Counted from the first letter of the stretch, positions 36,441-49,842 are shown. The stretch: DNA of 64,000 bases from Berghia stephanieae (GCA_034508935.3 CM067453.1:24934972-24998971); one strand, 5' to 3'. A program made the numbers and translations. The notes: a model not told the origin generated them from the sequence alone.

Positions 36441-36946
36441 CTGGGTGGGGATCCTGACCTCCCATCCCATGCATAGTGGGCAGGGAGGTACATGCTGTGT
36501 CTTCTATCCCCCCCCCCCCCCCCCCCCCCCATACGGTAATGAGATTACTTAGTCTTGTCCTGACCTTGGCTGGGAGGGAAACAGTCGAATGTATAGTTAT
36601 AGTTTTGGGAGATGATATTTTTTTCCTTGTAAATCATCTCTCTGTTGTGCATTGTATTATGTTTAGTTTATGTATTATATATGATTTGTAAACATTTGAG
36701 TGTATTCCTCTAAGTAGGGACCTGTGCTTGTGTCTGGATGAGACTTTTAGGTGATCTCAAACTAAGTACTTTGATAGTGTGCTCCTGGAATCTACATCTG
36801 TTTCCTATTTGAACCAATTCCCCTTTGTCTGCCTTATTCTTGGATGCTTTAATTATAATTCTAGAACTTTTTACTATCCCATTTTCTTCCTTTTTACTGG
36901 TGCTGATATGGCCTAAATGTGTTGCAAGTACCGTAAAACCCTTAAA
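36441..36946 (+). repeat. Family D repeat with a poly-C run
   Basis: All family landmarks from CTGGGTGGGGATCCTGACCT to GTGTTGCAAGTACCGTAAAA. A 23-base C run (36508-36530) replaces the usual CCCCTTATATC. Confidence 0.88.
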
Positions 36947-36964
36947 CAAAAAAAACAACAATAA

Positions 36965-37095
36965 CAAGAAATGAAGTGAGCAGGAAAGTGCCAGAAGACA
37001 ACAGAGTATAAAAACTTAACGGCAGCGATGGGGGCTTGAACCTATGACCTCACTGGTACGACAACTCTGCCTGGCCAGTGAGGTGTTAGGTGAGA
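36965..37095 (-). mobile_element. tRNA-headed SINE, family M
   Basis: The minus strand reads CTGGCCAGGCAGAGTTGTCG (A-box-like) then GGTCATAGGTTCAAGCCCCC (B box), with the tail GTTGTCTTCTGGCACTTTCC. The tail recurs at 59370-59415. Confidence 0.65.
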
Positions 37096-37129
37096 GATAA
37101 ATGGAACCCAGCGTAAATTGTCAACTGGA

Positions 37130-37520
37130 GTGGATTCATCATCATTGCCTTTTTCACCCTGGGTCAGGGTATATAGAGGCCACAGACAAACAGTTTCCAT
37201 CCTTCTCTATCTTGAGCCAACTTTTTTATCTCATTCCAGGTCTTACCACTTCTCTGTATATCAGCTTCTTTAATTCTTCTCCATGTTCCTCGTGGATCTT
37301 CTGCCCTGAGGGTTCCAGTCCAAAACTTTCTTTGTTATAGTGGAGTCATTCTTTATAAGCGTGTGTCCAATCCACCTCCATCGTCTTCTTCCTATTTCTC
37401 CTCCCACTGGTTTCTGCTGTGTTCTTTTCCATACTTCTTTTTTTATTCTATCCATCCATTTTATGCTGAGTAGCTTACGCATGCACCTGTTTACGAAAAT
37501 CTGTATCCTCCTTATACATG
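37130..37520 (-). mobile_element. LINE ORF2 C-terminal fragment
   Basis: Minus-strand frames read '[20 protein letters not shown]', '[18 protein letters not shown]', 'WNPQGRRS', then in a shifted frame the '[15 protein letters not shown]' block. An inverse of the element at 13150 with a small deletion and frameshift. Confidence 0.83.
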
Positions 37521-37911
37521 CCTGTGATGCGTTCCAAGTGGAGTGGATTGGGAGGGGGGTAATTGTGTGTTTTTGAGAGGGTTTTTAAAAATTATTTTTA
37601 ATTTTTTTTTTTTACTTTTATTTTAATGGAGTCACTCATTTCCTTTATAAGGTTAAATCATCGTTTTCATCTCACTCCTAATGTGCAATTTAGTGTTGTT
37701 TTGTTTTTATGAGTTTCATTCAAGTTGTTATTTTTTTTTATTTTACACTATAATTGTTTTAAGGAATACCATGCCTTTTGCGCATACTTACGATGTTGTT
37801 ACTACTAAAAATCCTCACCTTTTAAACTCAGGTTTTTATGTTATAAAAAAATAGGTAAAAGAGAAATAAATAAGTTTATTATTTTGTACATGTTGTCATG
37901 TCTTTTGTGAG

Positions 37912-38304
37912 ATAATATGTCAGTACATGACATAATCAGTCGGAAGGTGAAAATTTAGGATTTTCAATTTTTTTCATTTTTTGAAAGAATATGCTTCCCA
38001 GAGCATTTTAACCTTTATTTGAAGTAAATCGGGTTGTTTTTCATGAAGCTATGGTCAGATGTATGGGAAAGGTATCCCGCAACTTTTCTCAATTTTCATA
38101 CTTTTTCAACTTGAATAGCTGTAAGAAATATTTAGAAGTGAAATTAAGCTTTGATATTTCTCGAAGATGTACAAAAAGGGTTGATTTAATCATTTATGAC
38201 AAGAACTCATTTTTGATAAAAATTGACCTTCTAACTAAACTTGGCAATATCTCAGTTCAAACGTTTTTATCATCCGACTGATTATGTCATTCACTGTAAC
38301 ATAT
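37912..38304. mobile_element. MITE family E, copy 3
   Basis: TATGTCAGTACATGACATAA to the inverse GATTATGTCATTCACTGTAA. Body identical in order to copies 1 and 2. Confidence 0.87.
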
Positions 38305-38544
38305 GAGAAAATTAAGGATTGGTCGATGTGAAATGAAATTTTTTTGTTTGAAATGATTTGATTTTAAACATCTCCAGTGGGAAATGGATGTCTGTGTGTC
38401 TTTTGCATATTAGTGATGATTTCTACTGTAAGATTGAGGATATTCATAGCAGTGGAGTGGTGGGTTTGCTGTTCAAATCTTTCCACAATTGATACAATTG
38501 TTACATTAAAGAATCCAACTGAAAGGTTAACAAAAATACACCAA

Positions 38545-38655
38545 AAAAAAAATATCCACTAAACGTGCTCAAAGCGCTTTACAAAGGTTCGCCGACCAAC
38601 AGTAACACATAACATATAGAACGAGATATGACGCCTGATAGGCGATATTACATGC
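38545..38655 (-). mobile_element. SINE family C, 3' fragment
   Basis: CCACTAAACGTGCTCAAAGC and GACGCCTGATAGGCGATATT are the inverse of the 3' half. A short family E terminus (38656-38705) follows. Confidence 0.78.
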
Positions 38656-38744
38656 AAATCCAAAATTTTCACCTTCCGACTGATTATGTCATGCTCTGAC
38701 GCAATTTTTAGCTTTTTTTTTTTTTTGAGGGGGGGGGGGGAGTG

Positions 38745-39052
38745 TGCAGCCATATGGTTTAGTGGTTTGACTCTCACTTTCAGATCAGAAGGTCCGGGGT
38801 CTGAGATCCACTCTCAGCTGCCCATAGTTGAATCCTTGAAAAAGAATTTGCTCACATTTCTCTCACTGTACTCGGGTGTAAAACTAGTACCTGGCCATTA
38901 GCAATGTCTCTGTTCGAAATAAAAATTGTAATATCGCCTAACAGGCATCATGTCTCATCCTATATAGCATTGCTATTGGCTAAGCACCCCTTGTAAAGCT
39001 CTTTGGGCACGTTTAGTGGATAATGAATGCGCTATATAAATGCTCTAGTTCA
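38745..39052 (+). mobile_element. SINE family C
   Basis: GCCATATGGTTTAGTGGTTT (A box), GATCAGAAGGTCCGGGGTCT, ATATCGCCTAACAGGCATCA, GCTCTTTGGGCACGTTTAGT. The B box is mutated. Confidence 0.82.
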
Positions 39053-39066
39053 TTAGTTGTTTTTTT

Positions 39067-39081
39067 GGGGGGGGGGGGGGG
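39067..39081. repeat. Poly-G run (15 nt)
   Basis: Uninterrupted G homopolymer after a T run. A similar 12-base run lies at 38729-38740. Confidence 0.95.
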
Positions 39082-39298
39082 TATTTTGTTGTTGTTTTAA
39101 TTTCTTTGGGATCTTATTTTGTAATGTATCTTTTGTGTTACTACCGATATGGTTGGTTGTTAATGTACGCTCATTAGATGAACAAGTCTTCTTGTTAAAG
39201 GACGATGATGAACCAAAGAAACAGCCTGTCTTTGCTGATCACATTCCTGTTACTTGTTCCTTGTCATTGCTGGTAGGAATTTGGATGGCTGGGTGGGG

Positions 39299-39785
39299 TT
39301 CCTTACCTCCCATAGTGGTCAGGGAGGCACTTACTGTGTCTTCTATCCTTCTACATGCTTTCTGTCTTTGTCTTGGAATGAGATTACTTGGTCTTGTCCT
39401 GGCCCTGGCCGGGTACCCTGACTGGGAGGGAAGCAGTCAAATGTATAGTTAGTTTTGGGAGATGATATTTTTTTCCTTGTAAATCATCTCTGTTATGCAT
39501 TGTATTATATTTTGTATACATAGTATATTTGATTTGTAATCATTCGAGTGTATTCCTCTTAGTTGGGACCTGTGCTTGTCTCTGGGTGAGACTTTTAGGT
39601 GATCTCAAACTATAGTGTGCTCTTGGAATCTACATCTGTTTTTTTATTTGAACCAATTCCCCTTTGTCTTACTGTTTCTTGGTTGCTTTTCTTGTAATTC
39701 TAGAACTTTTAACTATCCCATTTTCTTTCTTTTTACTATTGCTGATATGACCTAAATGTGTTGCAGGCGCTGTAAAACCCTTAAA
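39299..39785 (+). repeat. Family D repeat
   Basis: CTGGGTGGGGTTCCTTACCT through GTGTTGCAGGCGCTGTAAAA. Full length. Confidence 0.88.
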
Positions 39786-39856
39786 AACAAACAAACATTC
39801 TTAAATTTCAAACATACATAATTTGTCACATTATGTTATCAGTAAATGAATATCTA

Positions 39857-40548
<692 letters not shown>

Positions 40549-40599
40549 TGTGAATCTTGATATTGGAAAGTGTGAGTAAACTGTTATACTATATAACAA

Positions 40600-40700
40600 G
40601 AAATAAGAGATCCTATCCTAAGGGTAGCAAGCAATTGGTACTGTCCATTTCACCCTTTAGTAACCGGGATTAACTCTGGCTCCAAAGGCTGAATGGCTCT
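40600..40700 (+). mobile_element. SINE family B, 3' fragment
   Basis: ATCCTATCCTAAGGGTAGCA, GTACTGTCCATTTCACCC and GGCTCCAAAGGCTGAATGGC, followed by GTATGTATATAGATATA. Confidence 0.78.
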
Positions 40701-40853
40701 GAGCGACGTATGTATATAGATATAATGTAAATCTTGTTATTGGAAAGTATGAGTCTATTACTATTACTATGCTATATATCAAGAAATAAGAGATGGCAAT
40801 TTGTATAGATTTTGTTTCCACAATTATATTTCCCTATAAATCATTTATAAAAC

Positions 40854-41440
40854 AGGAGGTCACTTCCTGTGTCTTATATTCCCTTATATCTAATTTCCGA
40901 GTTGCATTCTGTCTTTGTCTTGGAATGAGATCACCTTATTTGCTGAGAGGGAAACAGTCAAATGTATAGTTTTGGTTTTGGGAGATGATATTTTTTTTCA
41001 TTGTAAATCATCTCTATGTTATATACAGTTATTTTTTTTTATTTTTAACATGATTTGTAAATATTTGAGTGTATTCCTCTTAGTGGGATCCTGTGCTGGT
41101 GTCTGGACGAGACTTTGAGGTGATCTCAAACTAAGTACACTGATAGTGTGCTCTTGGAATCTACATCTGTATCCTATTTGAACCATTCTCCTTATTCCTT
41201 AAGTGGTGCAACTAGACTGTTTTTACTATCCAATTTTCTTCCTTTTTACTGCCGCTGATATGACTTAAATGTGTTGCAAGCGCCATAAAACACTTATTAA
41301 CAAAGCAAACAATTCGAACCAGTCCTCCTTGTCTTACCTTTTCTCTGGTGCTTTCATTGTAAATTTCTTATCTTCTGTCTTTTTCTTGGTGCTGAAATGA
41401 CCTAAAATTGTTACAAGCGCTGTAAAAACCATTAAAAACA
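40854..41440 (+). repeat. Family D repeat plus a second partial 3' end
   Basis: 40854-41300 is a 5'-truncated copy ending GTTGCAAGCGCCATAAAACA. 41310-41440 repeats the 3' portion (CCTTGTCTTACCTTTTCT, GTTACAAGCGCTGTAAAAAC). Confidence 0.8.
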
Positions 41441-42077
41441 ATCAAAACAAACATTGTCAGTTTTTGACGATTTCACTGTTTTGTTGAGAGTTAATCTCAG
41501 CGTGACGCATGAATAGATTTTTCTTGGATTTTACAAGTTTTGTTTCCTTTTGTCTTAGTTTTTCCGATGTGCTTGCAAGTATAAACATTATCCTCATCAT
41601 CTTCCTTTGTTACTGCTGCTGAAAAATGACCTTAAAGTTTAGTGTGAGTCCAAAATGTCTTTTAAAAAAACAAAAAACCAGCGTGACCCATCGTATCAAA
41701 TTTGGTATTATTTAGTGATGAAACATGTTTCAGAAATAATGGGAGTGATATTTGTATTCAGGTTTTATCGTCTGAAAGAGTCCCTGATCACGTGATTTGT
41801 TGTTGTCAAACGATTGGATGTTTATTTAATAAATGTAAACACCCTGCTTTGTTTATGATATTAATTTGTAAACATACTCATGGATCAAGCTAATCAAAAT
41901 GACCTAGTCAATGCAATGTTGGATATTTTTATTTGAGGTCGTTTTGAGCACATTTTCCTAATGTGACCAATGACACAAGTACATGAAAAAAAAAAATTTA
42001 GACAGTCCCCAGTGAATTGAACTTGGTAACTAACATCTCAGTGTTTCATAGCTTAATAATTTATACTTATCCCAACC
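41441..42077. other. Unassigned stretch
   Basis: No repeat family or coding signature recognised. The short frame at 41702-41893 looks like chance. Confidence 0.4.
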
Positions 42078-42090
42078 TCTGCGAAATTTG

Positions 42091-42422
42091 CGGGTGGTTG
42101 GATGGGAGCATCACCCTTGAATCATACACCAATGATGTTCGCATGGGTGTACGATCCGATAGTGATGTCGTTTCTTCTTCTCTTTACTAGCCTATCCTGC
42201 TTCTTTGGTTTGTGATTGTATTTTTGACAGGGGATATTTTTTTTTCTGTAAATCTTCTGCCTGTTTGTTCTTGGTTATTTATAATTTAGCTTATGATATC
42301 TTTAGGTTATGATTTTGATTGACATTTGTACTATTTTTGTTAGATTGCTTGTTTTTTTGTTTCAGCGGTCTCTCATATAACCTCAATTGTGTTGGAAGAG
42401 ACCTAAAGCAACAAACAAAAAA
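42091..42422 (+). mobile_element. Retroposon family P, copy 4
   Basis: Perfect 13-bp target duplication TCTGCGAAATTTG at 42078-42090 and 42423-42435. Ends in CAACAAACAAAAAA. Length 332 bp, almost the same as copies 1 and 3. Confidence 0.92.
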
Positions 42423-42734
42423 TCTGCGAAATTTGGACTCCCAATTTCAGAACTTCATGAGCATTTCAAGTCATTAAAAATTTATTGAAATGAAAGTTGA
42501 TGCCGGAGTACATAATTTTAAAGATTTTGACGTCTTATTTAATCATTGTGATTGTAAATTGTTGACCTATAAGTCAACCATAGGGACAACAATTTATATG
42601 TCCTAAAAATTAGAAATTTTTAAATTTTCAAGTTGTCAGGTTTGAATTCAACAACTTTCTCCGCCCTCAGAATATGAAATACCGAGATTTGAGTCGACTT
42701 CTTCTATCATCATTCAGATTCAGATAAATAACTA

Positions 42735-42975
42735 TGTGAAATTGAATGTAAGCTTCAATTTAATATACGAAAACAGATAAAATGGATGTTTCAGGCTTCC
42801 CCTTTACCAACAAACCAGGATGAATGAAACACTACAGACGAATGAGATATTAGCACATTATATCATTCGTCTGTAGTTTTTTATTAATCCTGTTTTAATG
42901 ATACAGGGGAAACCCGAAACATCCATTTTATCTGTATTTGTATATTAAATTGAAACTTACATTCATTTTCACATT
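42735..42975. mobile_element. Hairpin MITE family I, copy 3
   Basis: Arms GAATGTAAGCTTCAATTTAA / GGCTTCCCCTTTACCAACAA and inverse arms GATACAGGGGAAACCCGAAA / TTAAATTGAAACTTACATTC. Centre near 42854. Confidence 0.85.
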
Positions 42976-43444
42976 GTTGTTTATTTCCTCGAGCTTCGAC
43001 CAGCAACGTGTACATTATTCATATTCAGATCACATCACTCCAGACTTGATACCATTTTGAAACGATGGGTCTCGAAGAAATGAAGACATCTGTTCTATGG
43101 TTTTTTATTATGATTATGATCCTTTGTTGTTACTGTTGTCTTGTATAAGCTGTAGGGATTGTTTTGTTGTTATATACGCTATACTATCGGATGCTTTGTT
43201 TGAATGAAATTAAAATGATAATGATGATGTTGATGATGATAATGAAGAAGGTGAGTGTTGTGGTGTTGTTATTTAAAGTTTAAGAAATGTTGATTAGAAA
43301 ATAAAAATTTTTTTTTTTGTCAGATGAAACATGATGCGAAGATGAACACAATTGACTTATTTTTACAAGTGATTGTGAGCTCTGTGTTCTCTGGGTAATA
43401 CAGTGGAATCTAATTAAATCTAACATTCGTAAAGTCACCTTCAT

Positions 43445-43925
43445 TGTGGGCAGGGAGCCACTTTCTGTGTCTTCTATCTCCCTATATCTGTTTTCCAACA
43501 TGCTTTCTGTCTTTGTCTTGGAATGCGATTACCTTATTTGTGTTGTCCCTCGCTGAGAGGGAAAAGGTCAAATTTATTGTTAGTTTTGGGAAATGATATT
43601 TTTTCCCTTGTAAATCATCTCTCTATTATGCACTGTATTATTTTTCCTTTTACATATATAAGATTCGTAAACAATAGAGTGTGTTCCTCTTTGTGGGGAC
43701 CTGTGCATGTGTCTGGATGAGACTTTTAGTGATCTCAAACTAAGTACTTTGATAGTGTGCTCTTGGAATCTACATCTGTTTCCTATTTGAACCAATTCCC
43801 CTTTGTCTTACCTTTTCTTGGGTGCTTTAATTGTAATTCTAGAACATGTTACTATCCCATTTTCTTCCTTTTTACTGGTGCTGATACGACCTAAATGTGT
43901 TGCAAGCGCCGTAGAACCCTTAAAA
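43445..43925 (+). repeat. Family D repeat
   Basis: GTGGGCAGGGAGCCACTTTC through GTGTTGCAAGCGCCGTAGAA. Confidence 0.86.
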
Positions 43926-44162
43926 ATAAAATTAAACAACAAAGTCAAGTTTTGCCTGAATTCATCACTTCTTGTTGGTCCCAAATGTTCTGTCCTTCTT
44001 TCTTTTAGTTGTTCTATTGATAATGGATCGAATCAACCAATCTTTCTGGTCCGGCGGTGTTGGCTTTAATAGGGTTCCACTGTAATAACATGTATGTACT
44101 TTGATAATATGATAAACATTCGATTCATTTTATTCATGAGTTGTGCCTGTATGCACATGTGT

Positions 44163-44441
44163 GTCCATGTGTGTGTGTGTGTGTGTTTTGAGACAGCGAG
44201 AGAGAGAGAGTGATTTCGTGGATATGCAGCGTGTGTGTGTGGAGAGAGAGAGAGAGTGATTTCGTGGATATGCAGCGTGTGTGTGTGTGTGAGAGAGAGT
44301 AATTTCGTGGATATGCAGCGTGTGTGTGTGTATGTGAGAGAGAGAGTAATTTCGTGGATATGTAATGTGTGTGTGTGGTGTGAGAGAGAGAAGAGAGAAT
44401 TGTGTGTGTGTGAGAGAGAGAGTAATTTCGTGGATATGTAA

Positions 44442-44505
<64 letters not shown>
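44163..44505. repeat. Minisatellite of GT/GA blocks with a conserved spacer
   Basis: About five units of (GT)n-(GA)n separated by TTTCGTGGATATGCAGCG or close variants (TTTCGTGGATATGTAATG). Unit length 55-85 bp. Confidence 0.92.
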
Positions 44506-44506
<1 letters not shown>

Positions 44507-44678
44507 AGCGAATTGTAAATAGGTCGGGGGTTTATGATACCAAGTAATAATACTGAATAATACATATATTGTATGATATTATTATATGGAATTTTAAATA
44601 AATAAATAAATGACACAGTACTGTGTTATCAAAGACTTTATCGAGGTCTTGTGTCTGATTCCATCACTTTTAGGATGA

Positions 44679-45190
44679 CTGGGTGGGGTTCCTGACCTCC
44701 CATAGTGGGCAGGGGGGTACATACTGTGTTTTATATCCCCTTATATATGTTTTCCAACATGCTTTCTGTCTTTGTCTTGGAATGAGATTACTGGGTTTTG
44801 TCCTGGCCCTGGCCGGACTCCTAACTGAGAGGGAAACAGTCGCATAGTGATTGTTTTGGGAGATGATATTTTTTTCCTTGTAAATCATGTCTCTGTTATG
44901 TATTATTATATTTGTTATTTTGAATTTATAATGTAAGCATTTGAGTGTATTCCTCTTTGTTGGATTTTGTGCTTGTGTCTGGATGAGACTTATAGGTGAT
45001 TTCAAACTAAGTACATTGGCGGTATGCTCTTGGAATCTACATCTGATCCCTATTTGTTCCCAGTTCCCCTGTGTCTTTCTTTTTCTTGGGTGCTTTATTT
45101 GTAATTCTAGAACTTTTTACTATCCCATTTTCTTCCTTTTTACTGGCGCTGATATAACCTAAATGTGTTGCAAGCGCCGTAAAACCCTTA
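44679..45190 (+). repeat. Family D repeat (block 1)
   Basis: CTGGGTGGGGTTCCTGACCT to GTTGCAAGCGCCGTAAAACC. It is followed by CAAACAGCTTTCACTTTAAC and a family F piece, the same order as in block 2. Confidence 0.88.
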
Positions 45191-45224
45191 AAAACAAACA
45201 GCTTTCACTTTAACCTCAGATGAT

Positions 45225-45347
45225 GGGGCATGGAAGTCACTTTCACTTTCCCCCTATAGATAGTATGCGCTTGGCTAGAAGCTCACATCATTGCCATCCG
45301 GAAGCATAACGGACCAACACACAAAACTATGTGCAACCATGAACTTT
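45225..45347 (-). repeat. Family F hairpin-repeat piece
   Basis: CTATAGATAGTATGCGCTTG, CATTGCCATCCGGAAGCATA, ACGGACCAACACACAAAACT. Inverse of part of 46790-46880. Confidence 0.8.
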
Positions 45348-45354
45348 TGTTGTT

Positions 45355-46078
45355 CTATCCCCCTATATCTGTTTTCTGAGTTGCTTTCTGTCTTTGCCTT
45401 AGAATGGAATTATGCTTGGTTTTGTCACAGCACTGGCTGGAGTCTTTGACTGTGAGGGAAACAGTCAAATGAATATTTAGCTTTTAGGGAGATGATATTT
45501 TTTTCCTTGTAACTTGTAAATCATCTCTCTGTTATGCACTGTATTATTTATAGTTTAACATATATATGATTTGTAAAAATTTGAGTGTGTTCCTCTTAGT
45601 GTGGACCTATGCTAGAGTCAGGATGAGACATTTAGGTGATCTCAAACTAAGTACACTGATAGTGTGCTCTTTATCTGTTCCTTATTTGAACCAGTTCCTC
45701 TTTGTCTTACTTTTTCTTGGGTACTTTAATTATTGCAATTCTAGAGCTTTTACTACTATCCCATTGTCTTCCTTTTTACTGGCGCTGATATGACCTAAAT
45801 GTTTTGCAAGCGCCTTAAAACCCTTGAAAACAATAATTATCCTGTGCTTCTGTTTCGATGAGACTTTTAGTGATCTCAAACTAAGCACATTCACATTGAT
45901 GCTATGCTCTTGAAATCTACATATGTTCTCTATTTGAACCATTCCCCTTTGTTTTACTTTTTTTTTGAGTGCTTTATTTGTAAATCTAGAATCTTTTGAC
46001 TATCCCACTTTCTTCCTTTTTACTGGCGCTGATATGACCTAAATGTGTTGCAAGCGCCGTAAAACCCTTAAAAACAAA
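45355..46078 (+). repeat. Family D repeats (block 2: one near-full copy and one 3' partial)
   Basis: 45355-45828 and 45840-46078 both end in GCTGATATGACCTAAATG followed by TTGCAAGCGCC. Confidence 0.84.
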
Positions 46079-46129
46079 CAGCTTTCACTTTGACCGCAGA
46101 TGGTGGGGCGCATGGGGGTCACTTTCACT

Positions 46130-47065
46130 TTCCCCCTATAGATAGTATGCGCTTGGCTAGAAGCTCACATCATTGCCACCCGAAAGCATAACGGACCAGC
46201 ACACAAAACTATGTGCAACCATGAACTTTTGTGGCAAAAGACTGGCATTTTGACGTCATTTTTTGGTCAGTGTCAGGCTATAGCTAGTATGCGCTTGGCG
46301 AAGAAGCTCATAATATTGCCATCCGGAAGTATAACGGATCAACACACAAAACTATGTGTAAACTTTTATAGTCAGGTTAATACAGTTCAGTGAGCATTAC
46401 TCATAAACGCGGATGGCAAAAAACAATAACAAAGACCTGAGTGACGTCATCTTCGAACAATGACCATAAAATGACGTCAAAATGCCAGTCTTTTGCCACA
46501 AAAGAAAACAAATCGTGAGTTGTATTCAATCGTTCAACCAATGAAATAACTTGTTTCCATGAGCTCTACTAACGACAACTCACTAGGCGGTGCAAAAACC
46601 AAATAATGACGTCAAACTGCCAGTCCTTTTGGATTTCAGTATCAGGCTGTAACATAACGATAGCTATGATCCTTCATACATAGCCATCGTACTTATAGAT
46701 AGTTCGAACATGACGTCACTCAAGTCTTTGTTATTGTTTTTGTTTGCCATCCGCGTTTATGATTAGTGCTCACTGAACTGTATTAACCTGACTATAAATG
46801 TTCATGGATACACACAGTTTTGTGTGTTGGTACGTTATATTTCCGGATGGCAATGTTGTGAGCTTCTTAGACAAGTGCATACTATCTATAGATAGTAGGC
46901 GCTTGGCTAAGAGGCTCACAACATTGCCATCCGGAAATATAACGGACCAACACACAAAAATATGTATAACCTTGAACGTTTATAGTCTGGTTAATACCGT
47001 TTATTGTGAAGTACTCATAAACATGGATGGCAAAAAGCAATAACACAGACCCGAATGACGTCAAC
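46130..47065. repeat. Family F palindromic repeat cluster with CRE-like sites
   Basis: Several inverted units share CTATAGATAGTATGCGCTTG, GCCATCCGGAAGTATAACGG, CCAGACTATAAAAGTTCATG and TGACGTCA cores. A large hairpin centres near 46886 (CTATCTATAGATAG). GACGTCA occurs near 46249, 46443, 46473, 46607, 46711 and 47056. No coding sequence. Confidence 0.85.
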
Positions 47066-48590
47066 TTCATTCTATATATACTCGTGATCAAAGGAAAGTA
47101 TACACTTGTATTACCTACAGAATTGGTATGGAATATTGTTCTGGTCTCTTTAAAACCTATCAGGGACGGCTGGTAATAATGGGCAGGGTGGGCAAATACC
47201 AGCCTGTTTTTTCAAGTTAAAAGCTGTATTACCAGGTCCGAAATAATCAAATTTAAATTAGATAATTTCAAAAGTTACTACTTAAACTTGATACTTCGTA
47301 CTGAAATCAATTTGTGTGTATCTTTGATAGATTGCGAATCACCATGCACCCCGTAATGCATAAACCAGGATGCGCTCCTGTTCTTTTATCACCCCCCCCC
47401 CCCCCCCCCCCAACCACTCCACTCCACTCCGCCCACATCGTCATCTCATCGTCACGTCGCCTGACGGTGATTTTGCTGTCTGGCCTCTCTAGTACTAGGT
47501 CGGGCTAATTCAAATGAGCCCACCTTATTAACCAGTGTACACTAAATAGAGATTTTGGCAAACGAACTTTTTTTTTTATTGCCTTACTTGTGCTGGGAAG
47601 GTTCCAGTATTGAATTAAATTTATTAATTTACTAATATTATATCAATTTAGTATTAGTTTGTGTTGTTTTTATATATTTGTTTATCCATTTAAATTATTT
47701 CTTTTTTTTTTCCCTCGTTTTCTTTAGTGTTTCTCAAAACTCATTTATTTAAATTGTTTTCTTATTTGTTTGTTGTTGTTGTTGTTGTTTTTTGTTGTTG
47801 TTTTTTGTTTTGTTTTTTAACAAATTAATTTGTTAATTCTTTTTTTTATTATTCTTAAAGTAATTACCGCAGTATTTTTATTGCCAGACTAAATAATTTT
47901 GCAAAACAATGTAATTTTCTATTGTATTCCGTCTAATAAAACAAAACACTTTTATTCAAAAGTCACGACTAAATAAATATATAAAATACAACCACCATTT
48001 TGGTTTTCTCAACAATTGAATTAGTATACGAGAAATACTCTTCTGAGTAAGGAGATAGTTGAATTCTAAGTTATAGAGGAAATAAATACCTTTAAAGGAA
48101 GGTGTGGGCAGATTCCGTACTTGCCCGTCCTGAAGCTAATACACACATAAGATGGTTCGCGATGAAGAGGCGGGAAGCAAGGGATTGGTTGGGTAAGGAG
48201 CAAAGATAACACGGTAATTATTGTGACGATAGTCAAACGAATACATGAGGAGAGATTGGTAACATTATTTTGTCTTAATTATATTGTATGAAGTATTGGC
48301 GAAAGCCTAATATTAAATAAACGTTGTTTTTGTTTGTCTTATTTTGACTATGGAACTGATACTGATACTTGTCATAGCAGACCTGCCTACTTTAGATAGG
48401 AAAATAAAAATCGTAGTTTTCAGGGCTAATAAAATCGTAGATATTTTAACTACCCTTTAAAAAAATCACCGGAATTTTCGTCTGTTTTGATAGATATCAA
48501 ATTTTAAAAAACGAGAAAAAATAATTGGAAACGTAATAATGATGGTGATGGTGGTATAGTGGTAGCGGTGGTGGTAGTAAGATAAATGAT
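47066..48590. other. AT-rich stretch without recognised gene
   Basis: Contains a 20-base C run (47392-47411), T-rich and (TTG)n tracts (47700-47830) and a short motif GTATTGGCGAAAGCCTAA (48290) that recurs at 48975. Nothing else identified. Confidence 0.5.
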
Positions 48591-48596
48591 ATGGTA

Positions 48597-48845
<249 letters not shown>

Positions 48846-49049
48846 TGTACGTATTGGTGGTATTACTATTGTTGTATTTTTTTTTGGTGGTTATTAATGG
48901 TATCAGTTTATTGTTTGGTCCCATTTGCCATTATTTTCCACTTTCATGTATGTGGTCATCAAATTGTATGATTAATTGGCGAAAGCCTAAGATTGAATAA
49001 ATTTTGTAATATCGTATGGTAACCATCATTGTCGACGACATCGTCGTTG

Positions 49050-49310
49050 TCATCATAATCATCATCATCATCATCATCATCATCATTAACAACAACAACA
49101 ACAACAACAACAATATTAACAACAAGTACAACAATAGCAATAAAAACAATATCAACATCATCATACAATTTCCGTCATCGTCTCCACAACTATCATTCTA
49201 ACCAACAGCACCACCAAAACCACTACCATAATTACCCCTCACCGCCTCGTCTTCCTCCTCCTCCTCCACCACCACCACCACCGCTACCACTATTCCAACC
49301 ACTACCACCA
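49050..49310. repeat. Series of trinucleotide tracts
   Basis: (ATC)n at 49053-49086, (AAC)n at 49088-49125, then (CTC)n/(CAC)n at 49247-49310. Confidence 0.9.
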
Positions 49311-49755
49311 CCGGCACAATCATTCTGACCACCAAGACAGCAGTAAAAATTATGCAATTTGAGCTCTGAATGAAACTCGAGTCATATCGCTGTTGTTGCT
49401 TCTCCATGAAAACTTTAAGGTTACTACGTACTACTGAAAACCAGAAATATGTAAAAGCAATATTAATATCGCCGTTGAGGGATTAAAGCATCTCTTTAAT
49501 TTTTCGAGTGAAGGAAATGGACTTGTATTGTCAAGGTGTTGTCGCATTATGTCTCGTCGCTTTATTTTTTAGTTGTATTCTCTTTCGTGATTCATTTTTG
49601 ATTACGTTTGGAAGAATTAAAATCTACTGGTATTGTCATTTCATTGTGAATGTGATTATTGGTGGTTGAAATATTTTTTGTTTAAAGGCGAAAAAAAAAA
49701 TCAAAAAAATTTTTTATTAAAAAAAAAACAAAAAAATAAAAAATAAAAAATATAT

Positions 49756-49757
<2 letters not shown>

Positions 49758-49840
<83 letters not shown>
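49758..49840. repeat. (TA)n microsatellite
   Basis: About 80 bp of pure TA ending 59 bp before the left TIR of the next transposon. Confidence 0.97.

Positions 49841-49842
<2 letters not shown>

Noticed and set aside
36476-36967. Open frames inside family D copies (also at 9809-10321, 44670-45162, 45566-45942)
   Set aside because: Frames are not kept between copies of the same repeat, so no protein is under selection.
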